Shown here: one piece after another, positions 7,776 to 16,260 of the stretch
How the letters are laid out: each line of letters begins with the position of its first letter
How positions within the stretch are numbered: the first letter of the stretch is position 1
Assembly: GCA_018676275.1 (NCBI GenBank)
Contig: JABHFC010000075.1
Coordinates: forward strand, 1 to 16,602
Source: Gammaproteobacteria bacterium
GTDB lineage: Bacteria > Pseudomonadota > Gammaproteobacteria > Eutrophobiales > Eutrophobiaceae
Length of the DNA stretch: 16,602 bases
Direction: 5' to 3'
The notes under the pieces: generated by a model
What the model was told of the DNA's origin: nothing
The model's input: only the letters and a program-made list of their open reading frames with translations
Database searches by the model: none
Program-made: the position numbers and the translations under genes

Positions 7776-9297
7776 AACTTGGTAGTACTTCGTGAATACT
7801 GCTACCAAAATCAGCAGACATAATAATTTCTTTTGCCTGCTTGATGTCGGGAGAGAAATAACGATCCTTGTCATAATGAGGTACAGACTCTCTTAAAGAA
7901 TCTATGGCTACCTGTAACAAAGAAGAAGTTTGCTTGGGTTGGTGAAACTCGATTGCCTGGGCAGCAGCGAGAAATTCAATGGCAATAATACCAGTCAGAT
8001 TGTCAGCTATATCACCCAGTCGTCTTGCTGCAAATGTTGCCATCGAGACATGATCTTCCTGATTAGCTGATGTCGGTAAACTATCAACACTGGCCGGATG
8101 AGCAAGTGACTTATTTTCTGATGCCAGCGCAGCGGCTGTAACCTGCGCAATCATGAAGCCGGAATTCAAGCCCGGATCTTCGACCAGAAAAGCAGGTAGC
8201 AGGCTAAGCACAGGATCAACGAGGTTGGCTAGTCTGCGTTCAGCAATGGCACCAATTTCAGATGCAGCAATAGCCAGTTGATCCGCCGCCAGGGCAACAG
8301 GCTCGGCGTGAAAATTTCCACCGGAAAGAGCTTCATTGGTGTCATTAAATATCAGCGGATTATCGGTAACGGCATTGGCTTCGGTGCAAAGAGTGCTACT
8401 GACAAAACGCATGTTGTCGAGAATCGCCCCCATTACCTGTGGCTGACAACGGAGAGAATAGGCGTCCTGTACTTTTTCACAATCAATGTGAGAAGCACGA
8501 ATTTCGCTGCCTGTTAACAAACTTCTATATACAGTGGCAATGTCTATTTGTCCCTGATGTCCTCGTAACTCGTGAATACGCGGATCAAATGGTGCGTCGC
8601 TGCCTTTCATGGCATCAACTGACATGGCGCCGGTTATTGTGGCTGCGGCAAAGATTTTTTCTATGTCAAAATAATGCACCAGTGCGATAGCAGTTGAAGC
8701 CTGGGTACCATTGATTAGTGCTAATCCTTCTTTAGGTCCCAGAACCAATGGTTTGAGATCGGCTATTGCCAGACCTTCTTCTGCAGAAATGATCTTGCCC
8801 TTATGATTTATTTCGCCAACACCAATCAGTATTGAACTCATGTGTGCCAATGGTGCCAGGTCACCGGAAGCACCGACTGAGCCTTTTGCCGGTATACATG
8901 GATACAGTTCGTGGTTTACCAGGGTGATAAGAGCATCAATGATCTGCCGACGCACACCGGAATGACCTTTGCCTAGGCTAAGAATTTTCAACACCAGCAT
9001 CAGGCGAACAATGTTGTCGTCTAAATTCGCGCCAACACCGCAACTATGTGAGAGCAACAGGTTATGCTGTAATTCAGTCAGCTTGTCATTTGCAATACGG
9101 GTTTGTGCCATCTTGCCGAAACCGGTATTTACGCCATAGGTTGCTTCTTCGGCTGCACAGAGTTTGACGACGGTCGCGTTTGATTTGTCGACAGCTTCAT
9201 AATCGCCTTTATCGAGTTCAATAAAAACCGAATTGTTGGCGATCTCTCGTAAAAAAGGTAAATCCGCAGTGCCTGCTTTCAATATTATTTTCTTCAT
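7768..9297 (-). CDS. hutH: histidine ammonia-lyase
   Basis: Removes ammonia from L-histidine to give trans-urocanate, the first and inducing step of the pathway; cytoplasmic homotetramer. The Ala-Ser-Gly triad that cyclises to the MIO prosthetic group is at 143-145 within GSVGASGDLAPLAHM, matching the catalytic Ser143 region of the Pseudomonas putida enzyme. The other catalytic block, YGVNTGFGK, starts at 54. The NPL and GGNFH segments (about 315-330) and the Glu-rich C-terminal helical part are intact. At 509 residues it is full length. It starts 10 bases after hutU and overlaps hutG by 8 bases, both typical of one transcript. Confidence 0.98.
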   Translation of the reverse strand: MKKIILKAGTADLPFLREIANNSVFIELDKGDYEAVDKSNATVVKLCAAEEATYGVNTGFGKMAQTRIANDKLTELQHNLLLSHSCGVGANLDDNIVRLMLVLKILSLGKGHSGVRRQIIDALITLVNHELYPCIPAKGSVGASGDLAPLAHMSSILIGVGEINHKGKIISAEEGLAIADLKPLVLGPKEGLALINGTQASTAIALVHYFDIEKIFAAATITGAMSVDAMKGSDAPFDPRIHELRGHQGQIDIATVYRSLLTGSEIRASHIDCEKVQDAYSLRCQPQVMGAILDNMRFVSSTLCTEANAVTDNPLIFNDTNEALSGGNFHAEPVALAADQLAIAASEIGAIAERRLANLVDPVLSLLPAFLVEDPGLNSGFMIAQVTAAALASENKSLAHPASVDSLPTSANQEDHVSMATFAARRLGDIADNLTGIIAIEFLAAAQAIEFHQPKQTSSLLQVAIDSLRESVPHYDKDRYFSPDIKQAKEIIMSADFGSSIHEVLPSYA

Positions 9298-9307
9298 AAT
9301 GTTATTT

Positions 9308-10996
9308 TCAATCCAGCATCGGTATGGTTAAGCCATCTTTATTTTCACGTGCACATTCAATGGCAATTTCGTAACCTGCATCGGCGTGGCGCATGACACC
9401 TGAGGCAGGATCGTTCCACAGTACTCTGCCAATACGTTTCGCTGCTTCATCCGTACCATCACAAACAATGACAACACCGGCGTGAATCGAGTAACCCATA
9501 CCGACACCACCACCATGATGTAAAGAAACCCAGGTTGCACCACTTGCTGTATTTAATAAGGCATTAAGCAGGGGCCAGTCAGCAACAGCATCAGAACCAT
9601 CTTTCATCGCTTCAGTTTCCCTGTTAGGACTGGCGACGGAACCGGAATCAAGATGGTCTCGACCTATCACCACAGGTGCAGAGAGTTCGCCTGATTTGAC
9701 CATTTCATTAAATGCCAGGCCAAGACGATGACGTTGACCAAGCCCAACCCAGCAGATACGCGCCGGTAGTCCCTGAAATTGAATACGTTCACGCGCCATA
9801 TCGAGCCAGTTGTGTAAGTGGGGATCATCGGGAATAAGTTCTTTGACTTTCGCATCGGTTTTATAAATATCTTCCGGATCGCCGGACAAGGCAACCCAGC
9901 GAAATGGTCCGACACCACGACAAAAAAGCGGGCGTATATAGGCGGGAACAAAACCGGGAAAATCAAAGGCGTTCTCAACGCCTTCATCCAGCGCCACCTG
10001 GCGAATATTATTACCGTAGTCAAAGGTCGGTATCCCCAGTTTTTGAAACTCAAGCATAGCCTTAACATGAACGGCCATTGATGATTTAGCTTCTTTCGCC
10101 ACTTTATTCGGATCGCTTACTCTCATGCTTTCCCACTGTTCCACTGTCCAGCCAATCGGTAGGTAACCATTAATCGGATCATGAGCCGAGGTCTGATCAG
10201 TGACAGCATCAGGTCTTATTCTCTTTTTCAGCATCTGGGGTAGCAGTTCGGCAGCATTGCCAAGCAGGCCGATGGACACTGTCTCGCCATTATTATGTGC
10301 TTCTTCTATCATCTTCATGGCTTCATCGATTGTAGAAGCCTTAAGATCGACATAGCCGGTGCGTAATCTAAAATCGATTCGGCTTTCCTGACATTCAATT
10401 GCAATCATAGAAGCGCCAGCCATTGTTGCTGCGAGTGGTTGTGCACCTCCCATACCACCGAGTCCGGCGGTTAATACCCACTTGCCTTTCAAGTTACCAT
10501 CGAAATGTTGTCGACCCATTTCAACGAAAGTTTCGTAGGTGCCCTGAACGATGCCCTGGCTGCCAATATAAATCCACGAGCCCGCTGTCATTTGACCGAA
10601 CATCATCAAACCCTTTTGATCCAGTTCGTTAAAATGTTCCCAGTTAGCCCAGGCTGGCACCAGGTTTGAATTTGCAATGAGTACGCGTGGTGCGTCGCTA
10701 TGGGTTTTGACTACACCTACCGGTTTGCCTGATTGCACTAACAGGGTCTCGTCTTCATTCAGTTCTTTTAGTGTTTCAATAATCTTGTGATAGCAATCCC
10801 AGTTTCTTGCAGCTTTACCAATTCCGCCATAGACGACCAGATCTTCAGGACGCTCAGCCACGTCAGGGTCGAGATTATTCATCAACATGCGTAAAGGTGC
10901 TTCCGTCAACCAGGATTTTGCCGAGAGTTTATTCCCGCGTGGTGCTCGTATCACCGAGCTTGATTTTGCTTGTTCTGCATCAGTTGGCTTATTCAT
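9308..10996 (-). CDS. hutU: urocanate hydratase
   Basis: Converts urocanate and water to 4-imidazolone-5-propionate using tightly bound NAD+ as an electrophile. Seen in order: LVQSGKPVGV (86-95), the glycine-rich NAD-binding GLGGMGGAQPLAA (178-190), DQTSAHDPINGYLP (267-280), ARICWVGLGQRHRLGLAFNE with the active-site Cys at 415, GRDHLDSGSVASPNRETEAM, and SLHHGGGVGMG near the C-terminus. The 562 residues match the usual 550-570. It is second in the operon, 44 bases behind hutF and 10 bases ahead of hutH. The ribosome binding site is weak (AGG about 11 bases before the ATG). Urocanate, its substrate, is the expected inducer of the cluster through HutC. Confidence 0.98.
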   Translation of the reverse strand: MNKPTDAEQAKSSSVIRAPRGNKLSAKSWLTEAPLRMLMNNLDPDVAERPEDLVVYGGIGKAARNWDCYHKIIETLKELNEDETLLVQSGKPVGVVKTHSDAPRVLIANSNLVPAWANWEHFNELDQKGLMMFGQMTAGSWIYIGSQGIVQGTYETFVEMGRQHFDGNLKGKWVLTAGLGGMGGAQPLAATMAGASMIAIECQESRIDFRLRTGYVDLKASTIDEAMKMIEEAHNNGETVSIGLLGNAAELLPQMLKKRIRPDAVTDQTSAHDPINGYLPIGWTVEQWESMRVSDPNKVAKEAKSSMAVHVKAMLEFQKLGIPTFDYGNNIRQVALDEGVENAFDFPGFVPAYIRPLFCRGVGPFRWVALSGDPEDIYKTDAKVKELIPDDPHLHNWLDMARERIQFQGLPARICWVGLGQRHRLGLAFNEMVKSGELSAPVVIGRDHLDSGSVASPNRETEAMKDGSDAVADWPLLNALLNTASGATWVSLHHGGGVGMGYSIHAGVVIVCDGTDEAAKRIGRVLWNDPASGVMRHADAGYEIAIECARENKDGLTIPMLD

Positions 10997-11040
10997 TGTT
11001 ACTATTTACCTAAAGTTATTAATGCTTATTCAAAACAGTT

Positions 11041-12405
11041 CTATTCGAAAAGTGTGTCCATAGCCTGATAAAAATTGTGGCGGATTTCATCCTCGTTAAT
11101 ATGCCGTCCCTGCTTAACTACCCAATTACCGCCTACCATTACGTCCCTGATAGTGTTTGTATTACCGGCAAAAATAAGTGTGTCGAGAATCTGCTCACTT
11201 TTCCTGCCGTAAAGAATGGGATGAGTATCATCAAGAACAAGTAAGTCCGCACGCATATTCATCTCTATGCCGTTGATTGCGCGACCGCAGGCAAAGGCAC
11301 CACCGCTTAGAGCCTGTTCCCACAAATTAGTACCGTTGTGTGTAATATTTTCATCAATTAGGCGGATACGTTTTTGATAATGCAGTCGTTGGCTATACTC
11401 CAGCCAGCGTAATTCTTCGATGGGATTAACCGAGATATGACTGTCGGAACCGATGCCGATAATGCCATCCAAGTCGAGAAAATCTTTTACGGGGAACACG
11501 CCGTCGCCAAGGTTTGCTTCGGTTGTTGGACATAAACCTACAATGCATTGTGATTTGGCCAGAAGCTCAAGCTCATGCGCAGTAATGTGAGTTGCATGGA
11601 TGAGACTCCATGATTCATTCATATCATAATTGTCACATACCCATTGAATCGGACGACAGCCATAATGATTCTCGCAATCAGATACTTCCTGTTCCTGTTC
11701 CGCAATATGGATATGCAATGGTGTCGTAAGACCAAGATCATTTTTCAGAGCGACCAATTCTGTCAGAGCACCTTCCTGCATTGCCCGTAAACTATGTGCA
11801 GCTAAACCAATTTGTAATTGTGACGAGCGCAAGGGAAGTAGTTTTTCAACCAAGCTGACAAATTGTTCAGTTTCATTGATAAATCGTCGTTGTTCTTCTC
11901 GTGGCTGTTGACCACCGAATCCAGATGTTTGATATAGAGTCGGTAATAGCGTCAGGCCAATGCCTGAACCGGCCGCCGCTTCAATAATGACGTCGGATAA
12001 ATCTGTAAGAGTGTCAAAAGCCTTACCGTTTTGCTGATGATGCAGATAGTGGAATTCAGCCACACTGGTATATCCGGCTTTTAACATTTCCATGTAAAGT
12101 TGAGATGTAATGGCATGTAGCTGAGAAGGAGTGATGCGATTGGCGCATTGATACATCAAATTTCGCCATGACCAAAAATCGTCATCAGCGGATTTCATAT
12201 ATTCCGCCATTCCCACCATGGCACGCTGGAACGAATGGCTGTGCAGATTAGGCATACCGGGGATTACTATTCCATCAATAATCCCCGCATTCTCCGCAGT
12301 TGCATCGGCAGTGATAGACTCGAAGTCCCCCGCAGAAGAAACGGTAAACCGCACGTTATTTACCCATCTACCCGGCAGGCGTAGTGTTTTAGCGAAGAAA
12401 TCCAT
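11041..12405 (-). CDS. hutF: formimidoylglutamate deiminase
   Basis: Hydrolyses N-formimino-L-glutamate to N-formyl-L-glutamate and ammonia, feeding HutG; a zinc amidohydrolase. The family block PNLHSHSFQRAMVGMAEY gives H55 and H57 as metal ligands. HIHIAEQEQEV (231-241) supplies another ligand His and the catalytic Glu, H270 and H273 lie in LIHATHIT, and the catalytic Asp is D321 in GIGSDSHISVNPIEEL. Length 454 fits the family. TRZ/ATZ-type guanine or cytosine deaminases are relatives, but the exact motif set and hut context make HutF clear. It is first in the - strand operon. No Shine-Dalgarno precedes the ATG, and the presumed HutC operator lies within its short leader. Confidence 0.96.
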   Translation of the reverse strand: MDFFAKTLRLPGRWVNNVRFTVSSAGDFESITADATAENAGIIDGIVIPGMPNLHSHSFQRAMVGMAEYMKSADDDFWSWRNLMYQCANRITPSQLHAITSQLYMEMLKAGYTSVAEFHYLHHQQNGKAFDTLTDLSDVIIEAAAGSGIGLTLLPTLYQTSGFGGQQPREEQRRFINETEQFVSLVEKLLPLRSSQLQIGLAAHSLRAMQEGALTELVALKNDLGLTTPLHIHIAEQEQEVSDCENHYGCRPIQWVCDNYDMNESWSLIHATHITAHELELLAKSQCIVGLCPTTEANLGDGVFPVKDFLDLDGIIGIGSDSHISVNPIEELRWLEYSQRLHYQKRIRLIDENITHNGTNLWEQALSGGAFACGRAINGIEMNMRADLLVLDDTHPILYGRKSEQILDTLIFAGNTNTIRDVMVGGNWVVKQGRHINEDEIRHNFYQAMDTLFE

Positions 12406-12415
12406 TAATATTCAT

Positions 12416-12429
12416 ATGTATATACAAGT
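12416..12429. promoter_or_regulatory. probable HutC operator in the hutF/hutI divergent region
   Basis: ATGTATATACAAGT contains the 10-bp palindrome TGTATATACA (12417-12426). It matches the hutC-upstream site (14602-14615) at 12 of 14 positions. The 14-mer 12415-12428 matches the P. putida HutC target CTTGTATGTACAAG, quoted from memory, at 11 of 14. It lies over the predicted hutF transcription start and the predicted -35 of hutI, so one bound HutC dimer could block both. Confidence 0.72.
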
Positions 12430-12448
12430 CAGTACATGGTAGTTAAAA
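12421..12448 (+). promoter_or_regulatory. candidate hutI promoter overlapping the operator
   Basis: TATACA (12421-12426, 4/6 to -35), 16-base spacer and TAAAAT (12443-12448, 5/6 to -10) would start transcription near 12455, 83 bases before hutI. The -35 is inside the HutC dyad. The match is modest, so other start sites closer to hutI are possible. Confidence 0.3.
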
Positions 12449-12464
12449 TGATAGCTTATGACAA
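12436..12464 (-). promoter_or_regulatory. probable promoter of hutFUHG
   Basis: Read on the - strand: -35 TTGTCA (12459-12464, 5/6 to consensus), 17-base spacer, -10 TACCAT (12436-12441, 4/6). Transcription would start near 12429, exactly at the edge of the HutC dyad, leaving a leader of about 24 bases before the hutF ATG. No sigma-54 (GG/GC) element was seen. Confidence 0.5.
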
Positions 12465-12537
12465 TCGGGTTTTTAACTAATAACACAATTTTCGAAAGGT
12501 AATTACTGCTGATTATGTGTATAAAGGTTTGATTAAT

Positions 12538-13782
12538 ATGAGTAAATCAAAATCACAAGAGGAACAACACTGGGATGCGATCTGGATAAACGCCAATATC
12601 GCGACTTTTAGTATTTCAACTGAAGATTATGGTGTTATGGAAAATGCCGCCCTCGCAATTAAGGATGGACGTATTGCCTGGCTGGGAAGTGTGGCTGAAG
12701 CAACTCAGTTCAAAGCAGACGAGACACATGATGCTGATGGTCATTGGATCACCCCAGGTCTAATTGATTGTCATACTCATCTGGTCTATGCCGGTAATCG
12801 TGCCAGGGAATTTGAAATGCGACTAAATGGTGCCAGCTATGAGGAACTTCAAAAAGCCGGGGGTGGTATTTTATCTACTGTCAAAGCAACACGCGCGGCT
12901 TCTGAAGACGAACTGCTAGAGGCATCAGTAAAAAGACTCGAATCTCTAAAACGTGAAGGTGTGACAACTGTAGAGATTAAGTCCGGTTATGGACTGGAGC
13001 TTGAAACTGAAATAAAGATGTTAAAGGTGGCAAGGAAGATAGGTGATAACGATAAACAAGTTGATGTTGTAACAACCTTTCTTGGCGCACATGCTCTTCC
13101 TCCGGAATATCAGAATAATAGTGACGCATATATAGAGCATATCGTAGATGACATGTTACCCGCAGTACATGAGGAAAAGCTTGCCGATGCCGTAGACGGG
13201 TTTTGCGAAGGAATTGGATTTTCACCAGAACAAATAGAAAGAGTATTTACTAAAGCCGGAGAATTGGAACTCCCGGTGAAATTACATGCGGAGCAATTAT
13301 CTGACCTTAATGGTGCCGCTCTGGCAGCTCGTTATAAAGCACTTTCAGCAGATCATCTGGAGTATATTTCTGAGTCAGGTGTAAAAGCGATGGCAGATGC
13401 TGGTAGCGTGGCGGTGTTATTGCCCGGTGCATTTTACATATTGCGTGAAAAACAATTACCGCCTGTGCAACTATTTCGTGAGCATGCCGTACCGATGGCT
13501 ATAGCTACTGATGCGAACCCGGGTTCATCTCCTATTACATCTTTATTAACAGTACTTAATATGGCATGTACATTATTTTCACTTACACCTGCAGAAGCTC
13601 TGGCTGGGGTAACACGCAATGCGGCATCTGCATTGGGACTCGAGGATGACAGGGGCACACTGGAAATAGGAAAACGAGCAGACTTCATACTATGGGATAT
13701 CGATCATCCGTCTGAGCTTGTTTATATGATTGGAGCTAATCCTTGTGTAAGCGTGATCAAAAACGGTATTAAATGCAGATAA
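12538..13782 (+). CDS. hutI: imidazolonepropionase
   Basis: Hydrolyses 4-imidazolone-5-propionate to N-formimino-L-glutamate; zinc/iron amidohydrolase fold. GLIDCHTHLVYAGNRAREFE places metal ligands H79 and H81. TFLGAHALPPEY (180-191), KLHAEQLSD with H250 and catalytic Glu252, SADHLEY with H273, and the metal Asp325 in ATDANPGSSP follow. The chosen ATG at 12538 has AAAGG 10 bases before it and gives 414 residues, near the usual 400-410. A GTG at 12517 in frame would add 7 residues but lacks a well placed Shine-Dalgarno. It is transcribed away from hutF and toward hutC, so it is the only catabolic hut gene outside the - strand operon, yet it probably shares the operator. Confidence 0.97.
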   Translation: MSKSKSQEEQHWDAIWINANIATFSISTEDYGVMENAALAIKDGRIAWLGSVAEATQFKADETHDADGHWITPGLIDCHTHLVYAGNRAREFEMRLNGASYEELQKAGGGILSTVKATRAASEDELLEASVKRLESLKREGVTTVEIKSGYGLELETEIKMLKVARKIGDNDKQVDVVTTFLGAHALPPEYQNNSDAYIEHIVDDMLPAVHEEKLADAVDGFCEGIGFSPEQIERVFTKAGELELPVKLHAEQLSDLNGAALAARYKALSADHLEYISESGVKAMADAGSVAVLLPGAFYILREKQLPPVQLFREHAVPMAIATDANPGSSPITSLLTVLNMACTLFSLTPAEALAGVTRNAASALGLEDDRGTLEIGKRADFILWDIDHPSELVYMIGANPCVSVIKNGIKCR

Positions 13783-13799
13783 TTTCTATCAGATAAATG

Positions 13800-14522
13800 T
13801 CAGGCTTTAAAATGATCGGATAATTCGTAACGATCTCCCGGATGATACAAGGTTGCAATAGACGCAATTTTACCCTGGCTCCAGGTTCGCCTTAACAGAA
13901 CAAGACAAGGTTCGTTTTCTTTCAAATGTAAAAGCTTTTTGATTCGCGATGTTGGCATGCGTGCTTGTACTGTGTGTTCAACTTCCTGTAACGGAGCTAC
14001 TTTTAATAAATATTCCGCCGGCGTTGTAAGTGTAAAATCGACTAAGCCATAATCCGGGACGACAGCCGGGTTTACGTGACGGTCTTCCACTTGTATAGGA
14101 ATATGATTTTCCATATGGACTATTGTGGAATGGAATGCTTCAGAGCCCTGTGATAATTGCAGGCGATTCGCATTTTCGGTGCTTAATTTACTTCTGCCAT
14201 TGATAATAATATCCGCACTATATTCATGTCTGCGATCTCTTACCTCATCTGCAATGTTATGAATTTCAAGAAAATGCCCACTGCTTTGCAGTTCAGCAAC
14301 AAAGGTACCAACACCAGGCACACGTTGTAGATAGCCTTCAGCTGCCAATTCTCTGAGGGCGCGATTGACCGTCATTCTGGAAAACTTCAAATCACGAACA
14401 AGTTCATGTTCAGAAGGAAGTTGATGGGCAGGCAACCAGTCACCATCTTCAATACGATTGACAATGAAGGATTTCAGCTTCTGATATTTAGGGCCTACTT
14501 CAGTTTCAAGTGTGAATGTCAT
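13800..14522 (-). CDS. hutC: histidine utilization repressor, GntR family (HutC)
   Basis: Urocanate-sensing repressor of hut genes. An N-terminal GntR winged helix covers about residues 11-78: YQKLKSFIVNRIEDGDW, LPSEHELVRDLKFSRMTVNR and the wing YLQRVPGVGTFVAE. A UTRA effector domain fills about 95-235, with the typical IPIQVEDRHVNP and a C-terminal LLRRTWSQGKIAS region. I chose ATG 14522 (240 residues) because HutC proteins carry only about 8-12 residues before the PKYQ-type start of helix 1. ATG 14585 would add 21 residues of unremarkable composition but has a TAGG nearby, and the predicted promoter lies only a few bases ahead of it, so that start cannot be excluded. It is convergent with hutI, 17 bases apart, with no terminator seen. 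Confidence 0.93.
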   Translation of the reverse strand: MTFTLETEVGPKYQKLKSFIVNRIEDGDWLPAHQLPSEHELVRDLKFSRMTVNRALRELAAEGYLQRVPGVGTFVAELQSSGHFLEIHNIADEVRDRRHEYSADIIINGRSKLSTENANRLQLSQGSEAFHSTIVHMENHIPIQVEDRHVNPAVVPDYGLVDFTLTTPAEYLLKVAPLQEVEHTVQARMPTSRIKKLLHLKENEPCLVLLRRTWSQGKIASIATLYHPGDRYELSDHFKA

Positions 14523-14600
14523 CTTTACAGGAGAAGGATTAGTGATTCCGGCTCGAAATTTTCTTATATGATGTGAATCTCGCATACTAGCCTATCTATG

Positions 14601-14629
14601 ATTGTATAGACAAGTAATCGATTTATTAA
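14601..14629 (-). promoter_or_regulatory. probable hutC promoter
   Basis: On the - strand: -35 TTAATA (14624-14629, 4/6), 17-base spacer, -10 TACAAT (14601-14606, 5/6), with start near 14594. The operator-like dyad overlaps the -10 and spacer, which would make hutC autorepressed. Confidence 0.45.
14602..14615. promoter_or_regulatory. probable HutC operator upstream of hutC
   Basis: TTGTATAGACAAGT holds the dyad TTGT-ATAG-ACAA (14602-14613). It shares 12 of 14 bases with the hutF/hutI site, and 14601-14614 agrees at 11 of 14 with the remembered P. putida operator. Two copies of one rare word at exactly the two hut control regions argue for function. Confidence 0.7.
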
Positions 14630-14748
14630 TATTGAAGAGGTTTGCTCAGACAGGCCTGATTTTGCGGGTAGCCGTGAAAATTACTGATGTTAAAACTTAT
14701 AAAGATTTTTTTCAGAATGACAGAGTATGAATGTTAAGGCGTCATAAA

Positions 14749-16242
14749 TTATTTATCATCGGCAGTTGACATCACAATACAATCACGACCATTGGCCTTG
14801 GCCTGGTAGAGAGCCTTGTCGGCTTTTGTGATTAACCCGGTAGCTTCATTGCCATTCTGTGGAAACATCGAGATACCAATGGAGATAGATATAGTGCCTA
14901 CAGCTGTTGAATTGTGGCTAACACGTAATTGTTTTATTGCAGTTCTTACGGCTTCGCCACGTTCCATTAATTGTTGCAGGGGCATATCCGGGAATACCAG
15001 CGCAAACTCTTCACCTCCATAGCGACAGGCTATGTCACTTCCCCGAACGTTGGCGCGTAGTACCGTTGCAACCTCTCGCAAGACAGCGTCTCCCGCATCA
15101 TGTCCGTAAACGTCATTAAATTGTTTGAAGTGATCGACATCAAGCATCATAAAACCCAAATTTGATTTGTTTCTTTCTGTTCTGATTAATTCCTTATCTA
15201 AAAATTCCAGCATGAAGCGACGGTTAAATAATTGTGTCAATGGATCACGTGTGGCCTGGGTTTTCAAACTCTCTCGCAGACGCAGATTCATTAAGGACAG
15301 CGACAATTGTTTTGAAACATTGGTAGCCAGCTCTTCAGGCGTATTGTTCGATGAACCTTGTGGAAGATTTGAGTCTTCCGGGTTTGATACTGTCGCCAGG
15401 TGCACCAGACCCAGCACATCAGATTGAGCAATCAGGGGTATACAGATATATGAAAATTGCTCATTGCCATTTTGTACATGAGAGCATGTCAGATCTGTAA
15501 TGTTGTTATTGACTAAATGCATCTTGCCCTGTCGTAAAGCCCAACAATCTTCCTGAACAAAAAGTTCTTCGCTTGTCTGCAATTGTCCCCAACCGGCAAT
15601 TGCTTCAAGCATGGAACGGGATTGATCAAACATGTATACCGAGCCGCTGGAATCAGGGAATAGTTGGGTTAAATAGTGTTCTATGACTTTCTTCGTATCC
15701 TCGACAGAGTTACAAACATAGAGGTGATCGTTTAGTTTACCCAGCACTTCTATTTCATTTTGCCGTAATTCCAGCATCTGATTAGTAGAGCGTAAAGTTA
15801 TTTCTGTATTACGTCGTTCTGTAATGTCAGTCCATGTGCCAAAAATTTGTTCGGCCACGCCTTGTGTGTCATAAATCACACGAAAACGATCTTCTATCCA
15901 GTAATATTTTTCTTCATCAGTACAAAATCGATATTCAACTATTCCGCCACCACGTTGCACTAAAATTTCAGATTGTCGCACCGTTTCATCTCTATCTTCA
16001 GGGTGTACATTTTCATACCAGAATGTAGCGTTTCCTGTCATTTCTTCGGGCTTGTGCCCCATGATTTCCCTAATATTATCACTGACAAATATGCAGGTAT
16101 TATCATTCTTTATGTCAGTAATGTAGGTGACAGACGGTGTCAGTGCGATTAATCGTTTCAGCCGTGTAATTTCTTTTTGCAGATTATCTGTAGTCGTTAC
16201 AGGAGGGGAATCAATTAACCGTTTTTTAGTTGTAGCTGACAT
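14749..16242 (-). CDS. PAS-GAF-GGDEF diguanylate cyclase
   Basis: Probably makes cyclic di-GMP from two GTP in response to sensed signals; no transmembrane segment or signal peptide, so cytoplasmic. A PAS domain spans about 31-144 (FVSDNIREIMGH, the YWIEDRFRVIYD region, GTWTDITERR). A GAF domain spans about 165-325, with the EDCWALRQGK motif at 231-240. The GGDEF domain spans about 330-490: DPLTQLFNRR, metal-binding LDVDHF (D368, D370), GGEEF at 409-413, and the inhibitory I-site RGSD at 400-403, five residues before it. All catalytic residues are present. The start is ATG 16242 (497 residues) because GGAAG lies 5 bases upstream; a TTG at 16260 has none. It lies 226 bases upstream of hutC on the same strand, likely a separate transcript. 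Confidence 0.93.
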   Translation of the reverse strand: MSATTKKRLIDSPPVTTTDNLQKEITRLKRLIALTPSVTYITDIKNDNTCIFVSDNIREIMGHKPEEMTGNATFWYENVHPEDRDETVRQSEILVQRGGGIVEYRFCTDEEKYYWIEDRFRVIYDTQGVAEQIFGTWTDITERRNTEITLRSTNQMLELRQNEIEVLGKLNDHLYVCNSVEDTKKVIEHYLTQLFPDSSGSVYMFDQSRSMLEAIAGWGQLQTSEELFVQEDCWALRQGKMHLVNNNITDLTCSHVQNGNEQFSYICIPLIAQSDVLGLVHLATVSNPEDSNLPQGSSNNTPEELATNVSKQLSLSLMNLRLRESLKTQATRDPLTQLFNRRFMLEFLDKELIRTERNKSNLGFMMLDVDHFKQFNDVYGHDAGDAVLREVATVLRANVRGSDIACRYGGEEFALVFPDMPLQQLMERGEAVRTAIKQLRVSHNSTAVGTISISIGISMFPQNGNEATGLITKADKALYQAKANGRDCIVMSTADDK

Positions 16243-16247
16243 TCTGT

Positions 16248-16252
16248 CTTCC
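16248..16252 (-). promoter_or_regulatory. ribosome binding site deciding the cyclase start
   Basis: GGAAG on the - strand, 5 bases before ATG 16242. It falls after the alternative in-frame TTG at 16260, so it supports the shorter protein. Confidence 0.7.
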
Positions 16253-16260
16253 AGTTGCAA

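Noticed and set aside
7776..7874. N-terminal membrane helix on HutG from the upstream ATG
   Set aside because: The hydrophobic stretch is only the hutH C-terminus read in another frame; FGase-family proteins begin near MPELF.
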